Shown: in pieces, positions 55,447 to 62,948 of the stretch | Layout: each line of letters starts with the position of its first letter | How positions within the stretch are numbered: position 1 is the stretch's first letter | Origin: Oscillospiraceae bacterium | Lineage (GTDB): Bacteria; Bacillota; Clostridia; Oscillospirales; Ruminococcaceae | Direction: 5' to 3' | Length of the DNA: 64,000 bases | NCBI GenBank assembly: GCA_017466865.1 | Contig: JAFTTI010000009.1 | Coordinates: forward strand, 1 to 64,000 | Program-made: the position numbers and the translations under genes | The notes under the pieces: model-generated | The model's input: the letters and a program-made list of their open reading frames with translations, nothing else | The model's database searches: none | What the model was told of the DNA's origin: nothing

Positions 55447-56070
55447 TTAATCTTTTTTATTATATAAAAGTTCGTCGGGAAGATCGTTCCAAAGTTCTGT
55501 TCTTGTTTTATTGTTTCTTAACTTTTCAATTACTTTTATATCAGGGTCGGGATAGATGGTAAAATCATCTTCCTCTCCTATTTCTGCACGAATAGGAAAA
55601 GCAAGTATCTCTGTATCTAACGAAAACTGTGCATCTATGCCCTCTTTATTGCCTCTCGCATCAAGACGTATCCATTTGCTATATTCTTTTACAAAAACAC
55701 CATTAAGTCCGTGATATACAAGAACAGGCGATGTTTCGTTGCCAAAATTGATTTTCTGATAGCAAACTCCCGCGGGTATACCTTTTAAACGCAATAACGC
55801 AGCCAAAAGATGAGATTTTGCAAAGCAAATTCCGTGTTTATTTTCAAGAACTTCTGATGCAGAACAGGTTATTTTATCTTCATTTATATCTGCCGAATGA
55901 GAAATGTTATCTCTTACATATTCGTATGCTGATTTTATGTATTCTGTTTCATTATCTGATTTTTTGTATAATAAATCTGAAAGTTCTGTGATTTTCTCGT
56001 TAGTATAATCAATCACATCGTCTTCTTTTAAATATTCATTTATATCATCTGTAAATAAAGTTATATTCAT
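55447..56070 (-). CDS. Transglutaminase-like cysteine-protease-fold protein
   Basis: A 207-residue protein with the transglutaminase-like core: Cys in GICFAKSH, His in VYHGLNGV and Asp in IRLDARGN, the order of a catalytic triad. There is no signal peptide, so it is likely cytoplasmic. The substrate is unknown. The start is the ATG at 56070 (GGAGG upstream); an ATG at 56082 lies on top of the site. The gene ends just before the bidirectional terminator shared with metY. Confidence 0.85.
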   Translation of the reverse strand: MNITLFTDDINEYLKEDDVIDYTNEKITELSDLLYKKSDNETEYIKSAYEYVRDNISHSADINEDKITCSASEVLENKHGICFAKSHLLAALLRLKGIPAGVCYQKINFGNETSPVLVYHGLNGVFVKEYSKWIRLDARGNKEGIDAQFSLDTEILAFPIRAEIGEEDDFTIYPDPDIKVIEKLRNNKTRTELWNDLPDELLYNKKD

Positions 56071-56137
56071 ATCTTCCTCCATATAAAATTTATATTTTAG
56101 AAAATTATACCAAAAATCATAATAAAAGTCAATAAAA

Positions 56138-56165
56138 AATCCACCCTGATTTTACAGAGTGGATT
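56138..56165 (-). terminator. Terminator of the rplU-to-yebC operon
   Basis: A 7-bp outer stem (56138-56144 with 56159-56165) plus an inner CTG/CAG pairing, followed by a T-run on the minus strand. Confidence 0.8.
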
Positions 56166-56171
56166 TGTATT

Positions 56172-56909
56172 TTATTCAGCGTCTTCGGGCATTTCCCAGT
56201 TATGATAAACATTCTGAACATCATCGTTATCTTCAAGATGTTCGAGAAGAAGATTCATTTTCTTTATAAGTTCTTCATCTGTGAGTGCTGTATATGTTGA
56301 AGGAATCTGTTCGATTTCGGCAGAAAGAAGTTTGTACCCCTTTGCTTCAAGTCCTTCACGAACTGCTGAAAAATCAGAAGGCTCTGTTGTAACTTCGAAT
56401 GCGCCATCTTCAGATGAAAGGTCAGAAGCACCAAGGTCAAACGCGTCTTCCATGATTTTTTCTTCGTCAACGCCTTCGCTGTCAACGATAATCATTCCCT
56501 TTGTTGAGAACATAAATGATACACAACCCGATGTTCCCATATTTCCTCCGAATTTATCAAAGAAATGACGTACATCTGCAGCAGTTCTGTTTTTATTGTC
56601 TGTAAGACATTCAACGATAACCGCAACTCCGCCGGGACCGTAGCCTTCATAAACGTTTTCTTCATAGTTTGTTTTATCGCCTTCGCCTGCGGCTTTTTTG
56701 ATTACTCTTTCGATGTTATCGTTAGGTACATTATTAGATTTAGCCTTTGAAATAAGGTCACGGAGCTTACTGTTTGAGTTAGGGTCTGCCCCTCCCTCTT
56801 TAACTGCAACCATTATTTCTCTTCCGATTTTTGTAAAAACTTTTGCTCTTGCGCCATCGGTTGCTTCTTTCTTTCTTTTAATTGTACTCCATTTTGAATG
56901 TCCTGACAT
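56172..56909 (-). CDS. yebC: YebC/PmpR-family protein
   Basis: A 245-residue member of the YebC family, with N-terminal GHSKWSTIKRKKEATDGARAKVF and the acidic C-terminal domain. The family was described as DNA-binding regulators, and more recent work ties some members to ribosome rescue at proline stretches. It is the last gene of the rplU-rpmA-obgE-mrnC-yebC run, with GGAGAG before the ATG. Confidence 0.93.
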   Translation of the reverse strand: MSGHSKWSTIKRKKEATDGARAKVFTKIGREIMVAVKEGGADPNSNSKLRDLISKAKSNNVPNDNIERVIKKAAGEGDKTNYEENVYEGYGPGGVAVIVECLTDNKNRTAADVRHFFDKFGGNMGTSGCVSFMFSTKGMIIVDSEGVDEEKIMEDAFDLGASDLSSEDGAFEVTTEPSDFSAVREGLEAKGYKLLSAEIEQIPSTYTALTDEELIKKMNLLLEHLEDNDDVQNVYHNWEMPEDAE

Positions 56910-56929
56910 AAAAATCTCTCCTTCAAAAA

Positions 56930-57313
56930 TTATTCTTCTATATTCCAGATGATTTCAAAAATCTCATCTATTCTTTGCTTATTTCCGATAAGATGAAGAT
57001 AACCAAAAAGACTTTCGATAGCTGTCGCCTTATGGTATTCAATAGGATTTGAGCTTTTAGGAACAGTATTCCCTGTTGCGTTTCTTCCTCTTTTCAAAAC
57101 CCCTTCTTCATCAGAATTCAAAACAGGAAGAATAAGATCAAATGCTTTTGCCTGATAACTTGCCCTGACTTTTTTTACAGCAAGCGCATGTAATTTTCCG
57201 ACAGGCATATTAGCCGTTAAAACGAGTTTCTCTCTGACAAGTTGTTCGTAAACACCATCGCCGAGAAAAGCAAGTGTCAACGGACTATACTGCATAGCAT
57301 CGCGCTTTTCCAT
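56930..57313 (-). CDS. mrnC: Mini-ribonuclease 3
   Basis: A 127-residue MrnC, an RNase III domain without the dsRNA-binding domain that matures 23S rRNA in Firmicutes. The catalytic Asp is in FLGDGVYE, and the ATAIESLFGYL motif gives the second acidic residue. It lies 20 bases after obgE on the same strand. Confidence 0.93.
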   Translation of the reverse strand: MEKRDAMQYSPLTLAFLGDGVYEQLVREKLVLTANMPVGKLHALAVKKVRASYQAKAFDLILPVLNSDEEGVLKRGRNATGNTVPKSSNPIEYHKATAIESLFGYLHLIGNKQRIDEIFEIIWNIEE

Positions 57314-57333
57314 AGGTTTCTTCTCTCCATAAA

Positions 57334-58611
57334 TTAGCTGAGATAATCAAAGCGGAAACCGAATATATCAACGGTATCACCATCTTTAATTCCCATTTCT
57401 TCAAGTTTATCAATAATTCCGCTCGTTCTTAATGTAAGCTGGAAATACTGCAACGATTCATAATCGTCCATATTGAGATTACGCATAATATATTCGAGCC
57501 AAGGTGCATCAATATAATATACATTATCAGAAAATTCTACTTCAAATCTTCTGTCAGCACCGACCGCCTCTTCAAGTTCCTGCTGTGACATAGGTTCGGG
57601 AGTGTACTGTTTTATAGGAGGCAATTCTTTAAGTTCTGAATAAACAGCAGAAATAAGCTCCTTTGTTCCCATTGTTGTTGCAGCCGAAATTTCAAAAAAC
57701 TGCAATCCCTGTTCTTCGATGAAAGCTCTGAATTCCGCTATCTGTTCAGGATCAGCAACATCACATTTATTTGCAGCAACAATCTGTGGTCTGTCCGCAA
57801 GTTCTTCGCTGAAATTGCGAAGCTCCCTATTTATGATTTCAAAATCTTCTTTAGGATCTCTTCCTTCAATGCCTGATACATCTATAACATGAACTATAAG
57901 GCGACATCTGTCTACATGACGCAAAAATTCGTGTCCAAGGCCTATTCCTTCACTCGCACCTTCGATAAGACCGGGAATATCTGCCATAACAAATGAATTT
58001 CCTTCGCTTATCTTAACAACTCCGAGAACGGGAGTAAGAGTTGTGAAATGATAATTTGCAATTTTAGGTTTTGCCGCACTCACAACAGATATGAGGCTTG
58101 ATTTTCCTACATTGGGGAATCCTACAAGTCCTACATCAGCAAGGAGTTTAAGTTCAAGTTCAACCTCGAACTTTTCGCCTGGAAACCCTGGTTTTGCAAA
58201 TCGTGGAATCTGTCTTGTAGGTGTTGCAAATCTTGCGTTACCTTTTCCACCTTTCCCACCTTTTGCAAGAACTTTAGGTTCGTCTGTGGAAATATCCGCC
58301 ATAATTCTGCCTGTATTGGCATCCTTTATTAAAGTTCCTCTTGGAACGCGGACAATAAGATCTTCTGCGTTTCTGCCTGTGCAGTTTCTCGAACTTCCGT
58401 TATCACCATTCTTAGCAATATATTTCTTTTTATATTTAAAATCTATGAGGGTTGAAATATTATCATCGGGTACGAAAACAACATCTCCGCCCTTGCCGCC
58501 ATCACCGCCGTCAGGTCCGCCTGATGCTACATATTTTTCACGATGGAAAGAAACAGCACCATCTCCGCCTTTTCCTGCAGAAATAATAATTCTGGCCTTA
58601 TCTGCAAACAT
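57334..58611 (-). CDS. obgE: Obg-family GTPase
   Basis: A 425-residue GTPase acting in 50S ribosome assembly and stress response. The glycine-rich Obg fold spans residues 1 to about 158; the G domain has GFPNVGKSS (G1), DIPGLIEGA (G3) and NKCD (G4); a C-terminal OCT domain lies at about 350-425. The start is the ATG at 58611, set by GGAGG; a frame to 58647 overlaps the rpmA hairpin and is rejected. It follows rpmA. Confidence 0.95.
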   Translation of the reverse strand: MFADKARIIISAGKGGDGAVSFHREKYVASGGPDGGDGGKGGDVVFVPDDNISTLIDFKYKKKYIAKNGDNGSSRNCTGRNAEDLIVRVPRGTLIKDANTGRIMADISTDEPKVLAKGGKGGKGNARFATPTRQIPRFAKPGFPGEKFEVELELKLLADVGLVGFPNVGKSSLISVVSAAKPKIANYHFTTLTPVLGVVKISEGNSFVMADIPGLIEGASEGIGLGHEFLRHVDRCRLIVHVIDVSGIEGRDPKEDFEIINRELRNFSEELADRPQIVAANKCDVADPEQIAEFRAFIEEQGLQFFEISAATTMGTKELISAVYSELKELPPIKQYTPEPMSQQELEEAVGADRRFEVEFSDNVYYIDAPWLEYIMRNLNMDDYESLQYFQLTLRTSGIIDKLEEMGIKDGDTVDIFGFRFDYLS

Positions 58612-58647
58612 TTCAACGCCTCCTTCAAAATAAAATAAACAATGCAA

Positions 58648-58670
58648 AAGGGGTAGAAAATCTACCCCTT
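58648..58670 (-). terminator. Hairpin between rpmA and obgE
   Basis: A perfect 10-bp stem (58648-58657 with 58661-58670) with a 3-base loop, followed on the minus strand by only a short TTTTGC tail. It may terminate part of transcription after the ribosomal protein genes and lower obgE expression. Confidence 0.7.
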
Positions 58671-58689
58671 AAATTCATAACCGTATGAA

Positions 58690-58944
58690 TTAGTCAGCAT
58701 ATACGCTAACCTTTTTTCTATCTCTGCCGAGACGTTCAAATTTAACCCTACCGCTTACCATAGCGAAAAGTGTGTCATCTGAACCTATTCCGACATTTTC
58801 ACCGGGATGAATATGTGTGCCTCTCTGACGAACGAGAATATTGCCAGCAAGAACATACTGACCGTCAGCTCTCTTTACGCCGAGACGCTTGGATTCAGAG
58901 TCACGACCGTTTTTGGTCGAACCCATACCCTTCTTATGTGCCAT
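58690..58944 (-). CDS. rpmA: 50S ribosomal protein L27
   Basis: An 84-residue L27 with the complete [17 protein letters not shown] and [13 protein letters not shown] signatures. It begins MAHKKGMG. Firmicute L27 normally carries a cleavable N-terminal extension of about nine residues removed by protease Prp; that extension is absent. The prp gene normally between rplU and rpmA is also missing: the 61-base gap has no room for it. GGAGGTG lies before the ATG. Confidence 0.96.
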   Translation of the reverse strand: MAHKKGMGSTKNGRDSESKRLGVKRADGQYVLAGNILVRQRGTHIHPGENVGIGSDDTLFAMVSGRVKFERLGRDRKKVSVYAD

Positions 58945-59005
58945 TGATAAACACCTCCGAAAATGTGATGTACAAAGCGAATCACGCCTTGGTTGTTAAT
59001 CTTAC

Positions 59006-59317
59006 TTATGCATTGATTGATTCGATACGAACCTGTGTGTAGGGCTGTCTGTGACCCTGCTTTCTCTTTTCACCCTTCTTAGGCTTGTAAGTGAAAACAA
59101 CGACTTTCTTAGCCTTACCGTTTTTGAGAGCCTTTGCCTTTACTGTTGCACCTGATACATAGGGCTTACCTACTGTAACAGCGCTGTCGTTGTTAACAAG
59201 AACAACTTTGTCAAAGGTTACATCAGCGTCAGCTTCAACATCAAGCTTTTCAACAAAGATTACATCGCCTTCATTTACCTGATACTGCTTTCCGCCTGTT
59301 TCAATAACTGCGTACAT
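59006..59317 (-). CDS. rplU: 50S ribosomal protein L21
   Basis: A 103-residue L21 starting [14 protein letters not shown] with the C-terminal [14 protein letters not shown] signature. It heads the rplU-rpmA-obgE-mrnC-yebC operon and is preceded by a structured leader and its own promoter. The site is AGGCAGGTG, which is part of the leader. Confidence 0.96.
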   Translation of the reverse strand: MYAVIETGGKQYQVNEGDVIFVEKLDVEADADVTFDKVVLVNNDSAVTVGKPYVSGATVKAKALKNGKAKKVVVFTYKPKKGEKRKQGHRQPYTQVRIESINA

Positions 59318-59403
59318 TTATGTGGCACCTGCCTTTTCTTTAAAACTCGCTATCTGCGGCGGGTATCATAAATACCACTTCAACAGCCTACGATACGCGG
59401 CTT
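59318..59403 (-). ncRNA. Ribosomal protein L21 leader (autoregulatory 5' UTR)
   Basis: The 84-base leader of rplU folds into a closing stem (59348-59354 with 59392-59399, one bulge) and an inner hairpin (59362-59366 with 59372-59376), followed by a single-stranded AAAGAAAAGG part and the ribosome-binding site. Firmicutes are known to have an L21 leader RNA that binds L21 to shut off the operon. The location fits; I could not align it to the family model, so the assignment is based on position and fold. Confidence 0.65.
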
Positions 59404-59407
59404 AATC

Positions 59408-59436
59408 ATTTTATCATAATATTATTGTGTTGTCAA
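59408..59436 (-). promoter_or_regulatory. Promoter of the rplU operon
   Basis: Minus-strand TTGACA (59431-59436), 17-bp spacer and TAAAAT (59408-59413). The predicted start is near 59401, at the base of the leader stem. The promoter overlaps the 3' end of the peptidase gene (59422). Confidence 0.85.
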
Positions 59437-60294
59437 TAGTTTTTTTGAATATTTTTCATATTTTTCGTCGTTTATTTTTATAACAATTGACTGTTTTCCA
59501 AGTTGTTCCCAGCGTTCGAGAAAATCCTTTTTGCGATATGCAACAATTTTCATTTTGTTGTTAGGATCGGAAAAATAGAATCTTTCGTTGTCATATCCGC
59601 AAAGAATAAGTGAATGTGAATTTTTCGGCCAACAGAATTCTTCGCCAGTTGTTTCTAAAGTCCATTTGTTAGAGTCTATATATTGCAATGCAACCATATT
59701 GGATGATGCCCATACCTGAATAGGCATTCCCGCTCTGATAAGTGCTTCGAGATCTTCTGCACAAAGATCTTCAAGAATAATCGCTTCGTATTTATATCCT
59801 CTGTCATCAAAAAAATCATTCAAAGATTTTTCGATCACTGTATTATAACAACCAAATCCCGTTTTTTTAGGGTTACCTACGAAGGTTTCATAAGGATCAG
59901 GACCTGTTCTTTGTCTGCCATTATCAGAATATGTAAAACGATTGCTTCTAGGAAGATAATTATCACAAAGTTCTAATTTATCGACTTTGATTCCTATGTA
60001 ATTCAGGTACGCTGTTGCGGAAGTTATTTCGCAGCCGTTCGGAAGTTCGGGATACTGATTCACAACAGGAACATCCAACTGTATCTTTCCAAAACGAGAT
60101 TTAGGTTTTCTATACCCTTCTGACAGTAAAATTATTTCCTCATCAGAAAGTTGTCTTACAGCAGTAAGTTCATCATCTCCGTACTCCCGTGTTGATGACA
60201 TAAGACTATCGGCATAAGCACTCGAAATTATCATCGAAAGTAAACTTACAACAAAAGCAAACTCAATCGATATAATCACAAATGTATTTCGCAC
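59422..60294 (-). CDS. C39-like secreted peptidase
   Basis: A 290-residue papain-fold peptidase of the C39_2 group with an N-terminal hydrophobic segment (about 4-26) serving as signal or anchor. The catalytic Cys is in LPNGCEITSA, His in NSHSLILCGY and Asp in FSDPNN. The substrate is unknown; such enzymes cleave surface peptides or bacteriocin-like leaders. The start is GTG at 60294, with TAGGAGGT seven bases upstream; a frame to 60321 is rejected. It is not in an operon with the ABC genes, which are divergent. Confidence 0.87.
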   Translation of the reverse strand: MRNTFVIISIEFAFVVSLLSMIISSAYADSLMSSTREYGDDELTAVRQLSDEEIILLSEGYRKPKSRFGKIQLDVPVVNQYPELPNGCEITSATAYLNYIGIKVDKLELCDNYLPRSNRFTYSDNGRQRTGPDPYETFVGNPKKTGFGCYNTVIEKSLNDFFDDRGYKYEAIILEDLCAEDLEALIRAGMPIQVWASSNMVALQYIDSNKWTLETTGEEFCWPKNSHSLILCGYDNERFYFSDPNNKMKIVAYRKKDFLERWEQLGKQSIVIKINDEKYEKYSKKLLTTQ

Positions 60295-60448
60295 ATCAAC
60301 ACCTCCTACCTGTTCGGACATCTCTGAACTCTAATTATTATATCACAATTTGGCTATATATATCAAGTAGGGTATACTTTTTCTTGACATTAACGCTTTA
60401 ATATGATATATTAAATTTGTATTTTTTTGTAAAAAGGAGTGATGTTCT

Positions 60449-61105
60449 TTGATAAAACTTGATAAAATATCATTCTCTTATGGAAAAACAAAAATACTTA
60501 ATAACATCTCATTAACAGCAGAAACAGGAAAATGTATTGTAATAGCAGGTCCTAACGGTTCAGGCAAATCGACATTACTGTCCATTATTGCCGGTGCAAG
60601 AAAAGCATCTGACGGAAAAGTGGAAATCAGCGACAAAATTGGCTATGTTCCTCAAGGCATTGCTTTATTTGAAGATTTATCTGTAAAAGAAAATGTAAAG
60701 TTTTTTGCGGCAGTAAATAAAATAAAGGTATCCGATTTGAATAAACTCCCTTTTAACCTTACACCGATTGCAAATAAAAAAGTATCAAAACTTTCAACAG
60801 GTATGAAAAAAAGAGTATCTATAGTTTGTGCTCTGGTATCAGACCCTTATGTGATTATTCTCGATGAACCTTGTGCGGCACTCGATATAATTTATCGTGA
60901 CGAACTTTTGGAATTGATAAACGAACTCAAAAACAACGGAAAAACAATAATTTATGTAGGTCATGATTTTAACGAAATTTCACGCATATATGACACTTTA
61001 TTATTGATAAAAAACGGCAATGCCGTATTTTATAAAACCAAAGATGAGCTTCCTTCTTCTTCTGATGAACTTGAAGAATATGTAAGAAAAGCTCTGATAT
61101 CTTAG
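60449..61105 (+). CDS. ABC exporter ATP-binding protein
   Basis: A 218-residue ATPase with Walker A GPNGSGKST (about 34-42), Q-loop (VPQG), signature LSTGMKKR (a LSGGQ variant) and Walker B VIILDEP, followed by the switch His in GHDF. The start is TTG, ten bases after AAGGAG; an ATG at 60442 opens only a six-codon frame. It is followed by a large membrane-anchored protein and an ABC-2 permease in the same direction, so it likely energises that exporter. Confidence 0.92.
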   Translation: MIKLDKISFSYGKTKILNNISLTAETGKCIVIAGPNGSGKSTLLSIIAGARKASDGKVEISDKIGYVPQGIALFEDLSVKENVKFFAAVNKIKVSDLNKLPFNLTPIANKKVSKLSTGMKKRVSIVCALVSDPYVIILDEPCAALDIIYRDELLELINELKNNGKTIIYVGHDFNEISRIYDTLLLIKNGNAVFYKTKDELPSSSDELEEYVRKALIS

Positions 61106-61117
61106 GAGGATGGAAAA

Positions 61118-62929
61118 ATGGAAGAAATGACAAATCTTACCCCTAACGAAGAAACTCCTGATACAGTTGAAGAAAATGCTGTTACAGAAGAAGTTTCTTC
61201 AGTTGAGGAAACATCAGTAGCAAAAGAAACTCCTGTTGCAGAAGAAACTCCTGTTATTGAAGAACCTGTAACAGAAGTTCCTGTAACAGAAGTTCCTGTT
61301 ACAGAAACAGTAACTCCCGAAGTTGTATACGCTGCAACTCCTGAAGTTGCAGAAACACCCAAGAAGAAAAACCTTGTTCCTCTTTTCGTAGGACTTGGTA
61401 TTGCGATTCTTGTAATTGTCGCAGCCATTGTTATTGCAGTAAACAGAAACTATCTTTATGCTAAGATAGCTCCTGAAGCATACTCAATAAAGGCTGCCGA
61501 AAAAACTCTTTCTACTTTCGAAGACAGACTCGACAAAACACCCTTCGGAGTCGTATCAGATTTAAACGATGCGCTTATAAACGGTTCTGTTGGTGTAGGT
61601 GCTGAATTATCTACAGATGTTGACGGAGTAGAAGAATCTATCAATGTAGATTTTGAAGCAGCAAGAAATATTGAATCAAATGAAAACAAACTTTATCTTT
61701 CACTTGATTATATGGGTATTTCTGCTGATATAACTGCTTTTGCAAATGATAGCAGACTTATATTCTTCTCATCACTTTTTGATGACGAATATGGTATGAA
61801 CTATGATAATCTTGCCTCAAGATTAAACGATAAGTTTGATTTAGGTATGTCTGATGAAGAAATTCAGATTTATCAGGATGAACTTGATGCCGCAAAAGCA
61901 CAGTCAGACTTCAACATCATGGATTATGAAAAGAGTTTCCTTTCACTCCGTGATAAATTCCTTGAAACAATGAAGCCTGAAGTTCTGTATGAAAAGACAA
62001 ATCTTCAGGGCGAAGAAGTAAAATGCATTGCTGTTAAATATACAGTTGAAAAGGAAGACGCTGTAGGACTTCTTAATGAATATCTCGAAATCATCAAGAA
62101 TGATGAAGCAATAAAGGAAGCGATTAACCTTTATCCCAACGAATTTGGTTATTCTTCTTACGATGATGAAGAAGAATACACAAGTGCTTATGAAGGTTAC
62201 CTCGCTGAACTCGAGAAAATGGTTGCTGATTTCGAAAAAGAATACAACGGAACTGTTCACATTGACCTTTATTCAAACACAAGTGGTAGTCTTGTAAAAG
62301 TTCTCGTTTACGGTGATGTTTCTATTTACGATGAATACTTTGAAGAAACTAAAACAGGATACTATTATACTGTTCTCGACCTCGGCAAAAAGCCTGAAAA
62401 GTCAGATCGTGCAACATTTGTTGTACACGCAAACGAAACAGGCACACCTGAAAACGAACCAGCTGTACTCACATTAGGCTATATCGAAAACGAAAATTCA
62501 GATTCAAAATATTCATCAGAAATTATGATGTCTGTTCTTGAAGAATCGTATTACGATGACGAAGAAACATATTTTGAAACAATTAACTTTGTTACTGATT
62601 ATGATAAATCAACTGAAGAAATAACCTGCAAAGCGTCTTATGAATCTGAACTTAATGAAGAATATGGTTATGAACCCGAAGATTTTTCTTTCAAAGGTAA
62701 GCTTAACAGAAACGCTGATGGTTCAAAGCTTGAATTCAACGATATTATCGTTGATGAATACAGCGATGTAAGACTTGATCTCGATATAAATATTTCTAAA
62801 AAAGCAGATGTTGTTGCTCCGGAAGATTATAAGGAACTTGATGATTGGACAGAGGAAGACATAGAAAATATGACTTCAGGACTTGAAAACTTTATTATGA
62901 AACTTGTTTACGGAAATCAGGATTTTTAA
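61118..62929 (+). CDS. Membrane-anchored protein with acidic repeat N-terminus, unknown function (603 aa)
   Basis: Residues 1 to about 80 are rich in Glu, Val, Thr and Pro, with short repeats of the type ETPVAEETPV and VTEVP. One membrane helix follows (about 86-108), preceded by PKKK, which predicts a cytoplasmic N-terminus. The remaining 490 residues should be outside and show alternating strand and helix patterns with Tyr and acidic residues, but I recognise no family. It lies 12 bases after the ABC ATPase and 19 before the permease. A role as partner or substrate of that exporter is inference. Confidence 0.85.
   Translation: MEEMTNLTPNEETPDTVEENAVTEEVSSVEETSVAKETPVAEETPVIEEPVTEVPVTEVPVTETVTPEVVYAATPEVAETPKKKNLVPLFVGLGIAILVIVAAIVIAVNRNYLYAKIAPEAYSIKAAEKTLSTFEDRLDKTPFGVVSDLNDALINGSVGVGAELSTDVDGVEESINVDFEAARNIESNENKLYLSLDYMGISADITAFANDSRLIFFSSLFDDEYGMNYDNLASRLNDKFDLGMSDEEIQIYQDELDAAKAQSDFNIMDYEKSFLSLRDKFLETMKPEVLYEKTNLQGEEVKCIAVKYTVEKEDAVGLLNEYLEIIKNDEAIKEAINLYPNEFGYSSYDDEEEYTSAYEGYLAELEKMVADFEKEYNGTVHIDLYSNTSGSLVKVLVYGDVSIYDEYFEETKTGYYYTVLDLGKKPEKSDRATFVVHANETGTPENEPAVLTLGYIENENSDSKYSSEIMMSVLEESYYDDEETYFETINFVTDYDKSTEEITCKASYESELNEEYGYEPEDFSFKGKLNRNADGSKLEFNDIIVDEYSDVRLDLDINISKKADVVAPEDYKELDDWTEEDIENMTSGLENFIMKLVYGNQDF
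61265..61309 (+). repeat. Three tandem 15-bp units in the acidic repeat gene
   Basis: Two exact copies of a 15-base unit (61265-61279, 61280-61294) and a diverged third (61295-61309) encode three successive PVTEV-like units. Looser related repeats precede them (from about 61225). Such in-frame repeats can change in number by slippage. Confidence 0.8.
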
Positions 62930-62948
62930 TTAATAAGGAGCGTTTAAA

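Noticed and set aside
58091-58633. Long open frame on the plus strand opposite obgE (180 codons)
   Set aside because: It is antisense to the glycine-rich Obg domain; the composition (Pro/Ser-rich) mirrors that repeat, and no ribosome-binding site or family match is present.
61102-61428. Minus-strand Ser/Thr/Val-rich frame opposite the acidic repeat
   Set aside because: The repeat DNA leaves several frames open; the plus-strand gene continues for 603 codons with a good ribosome-binding site.
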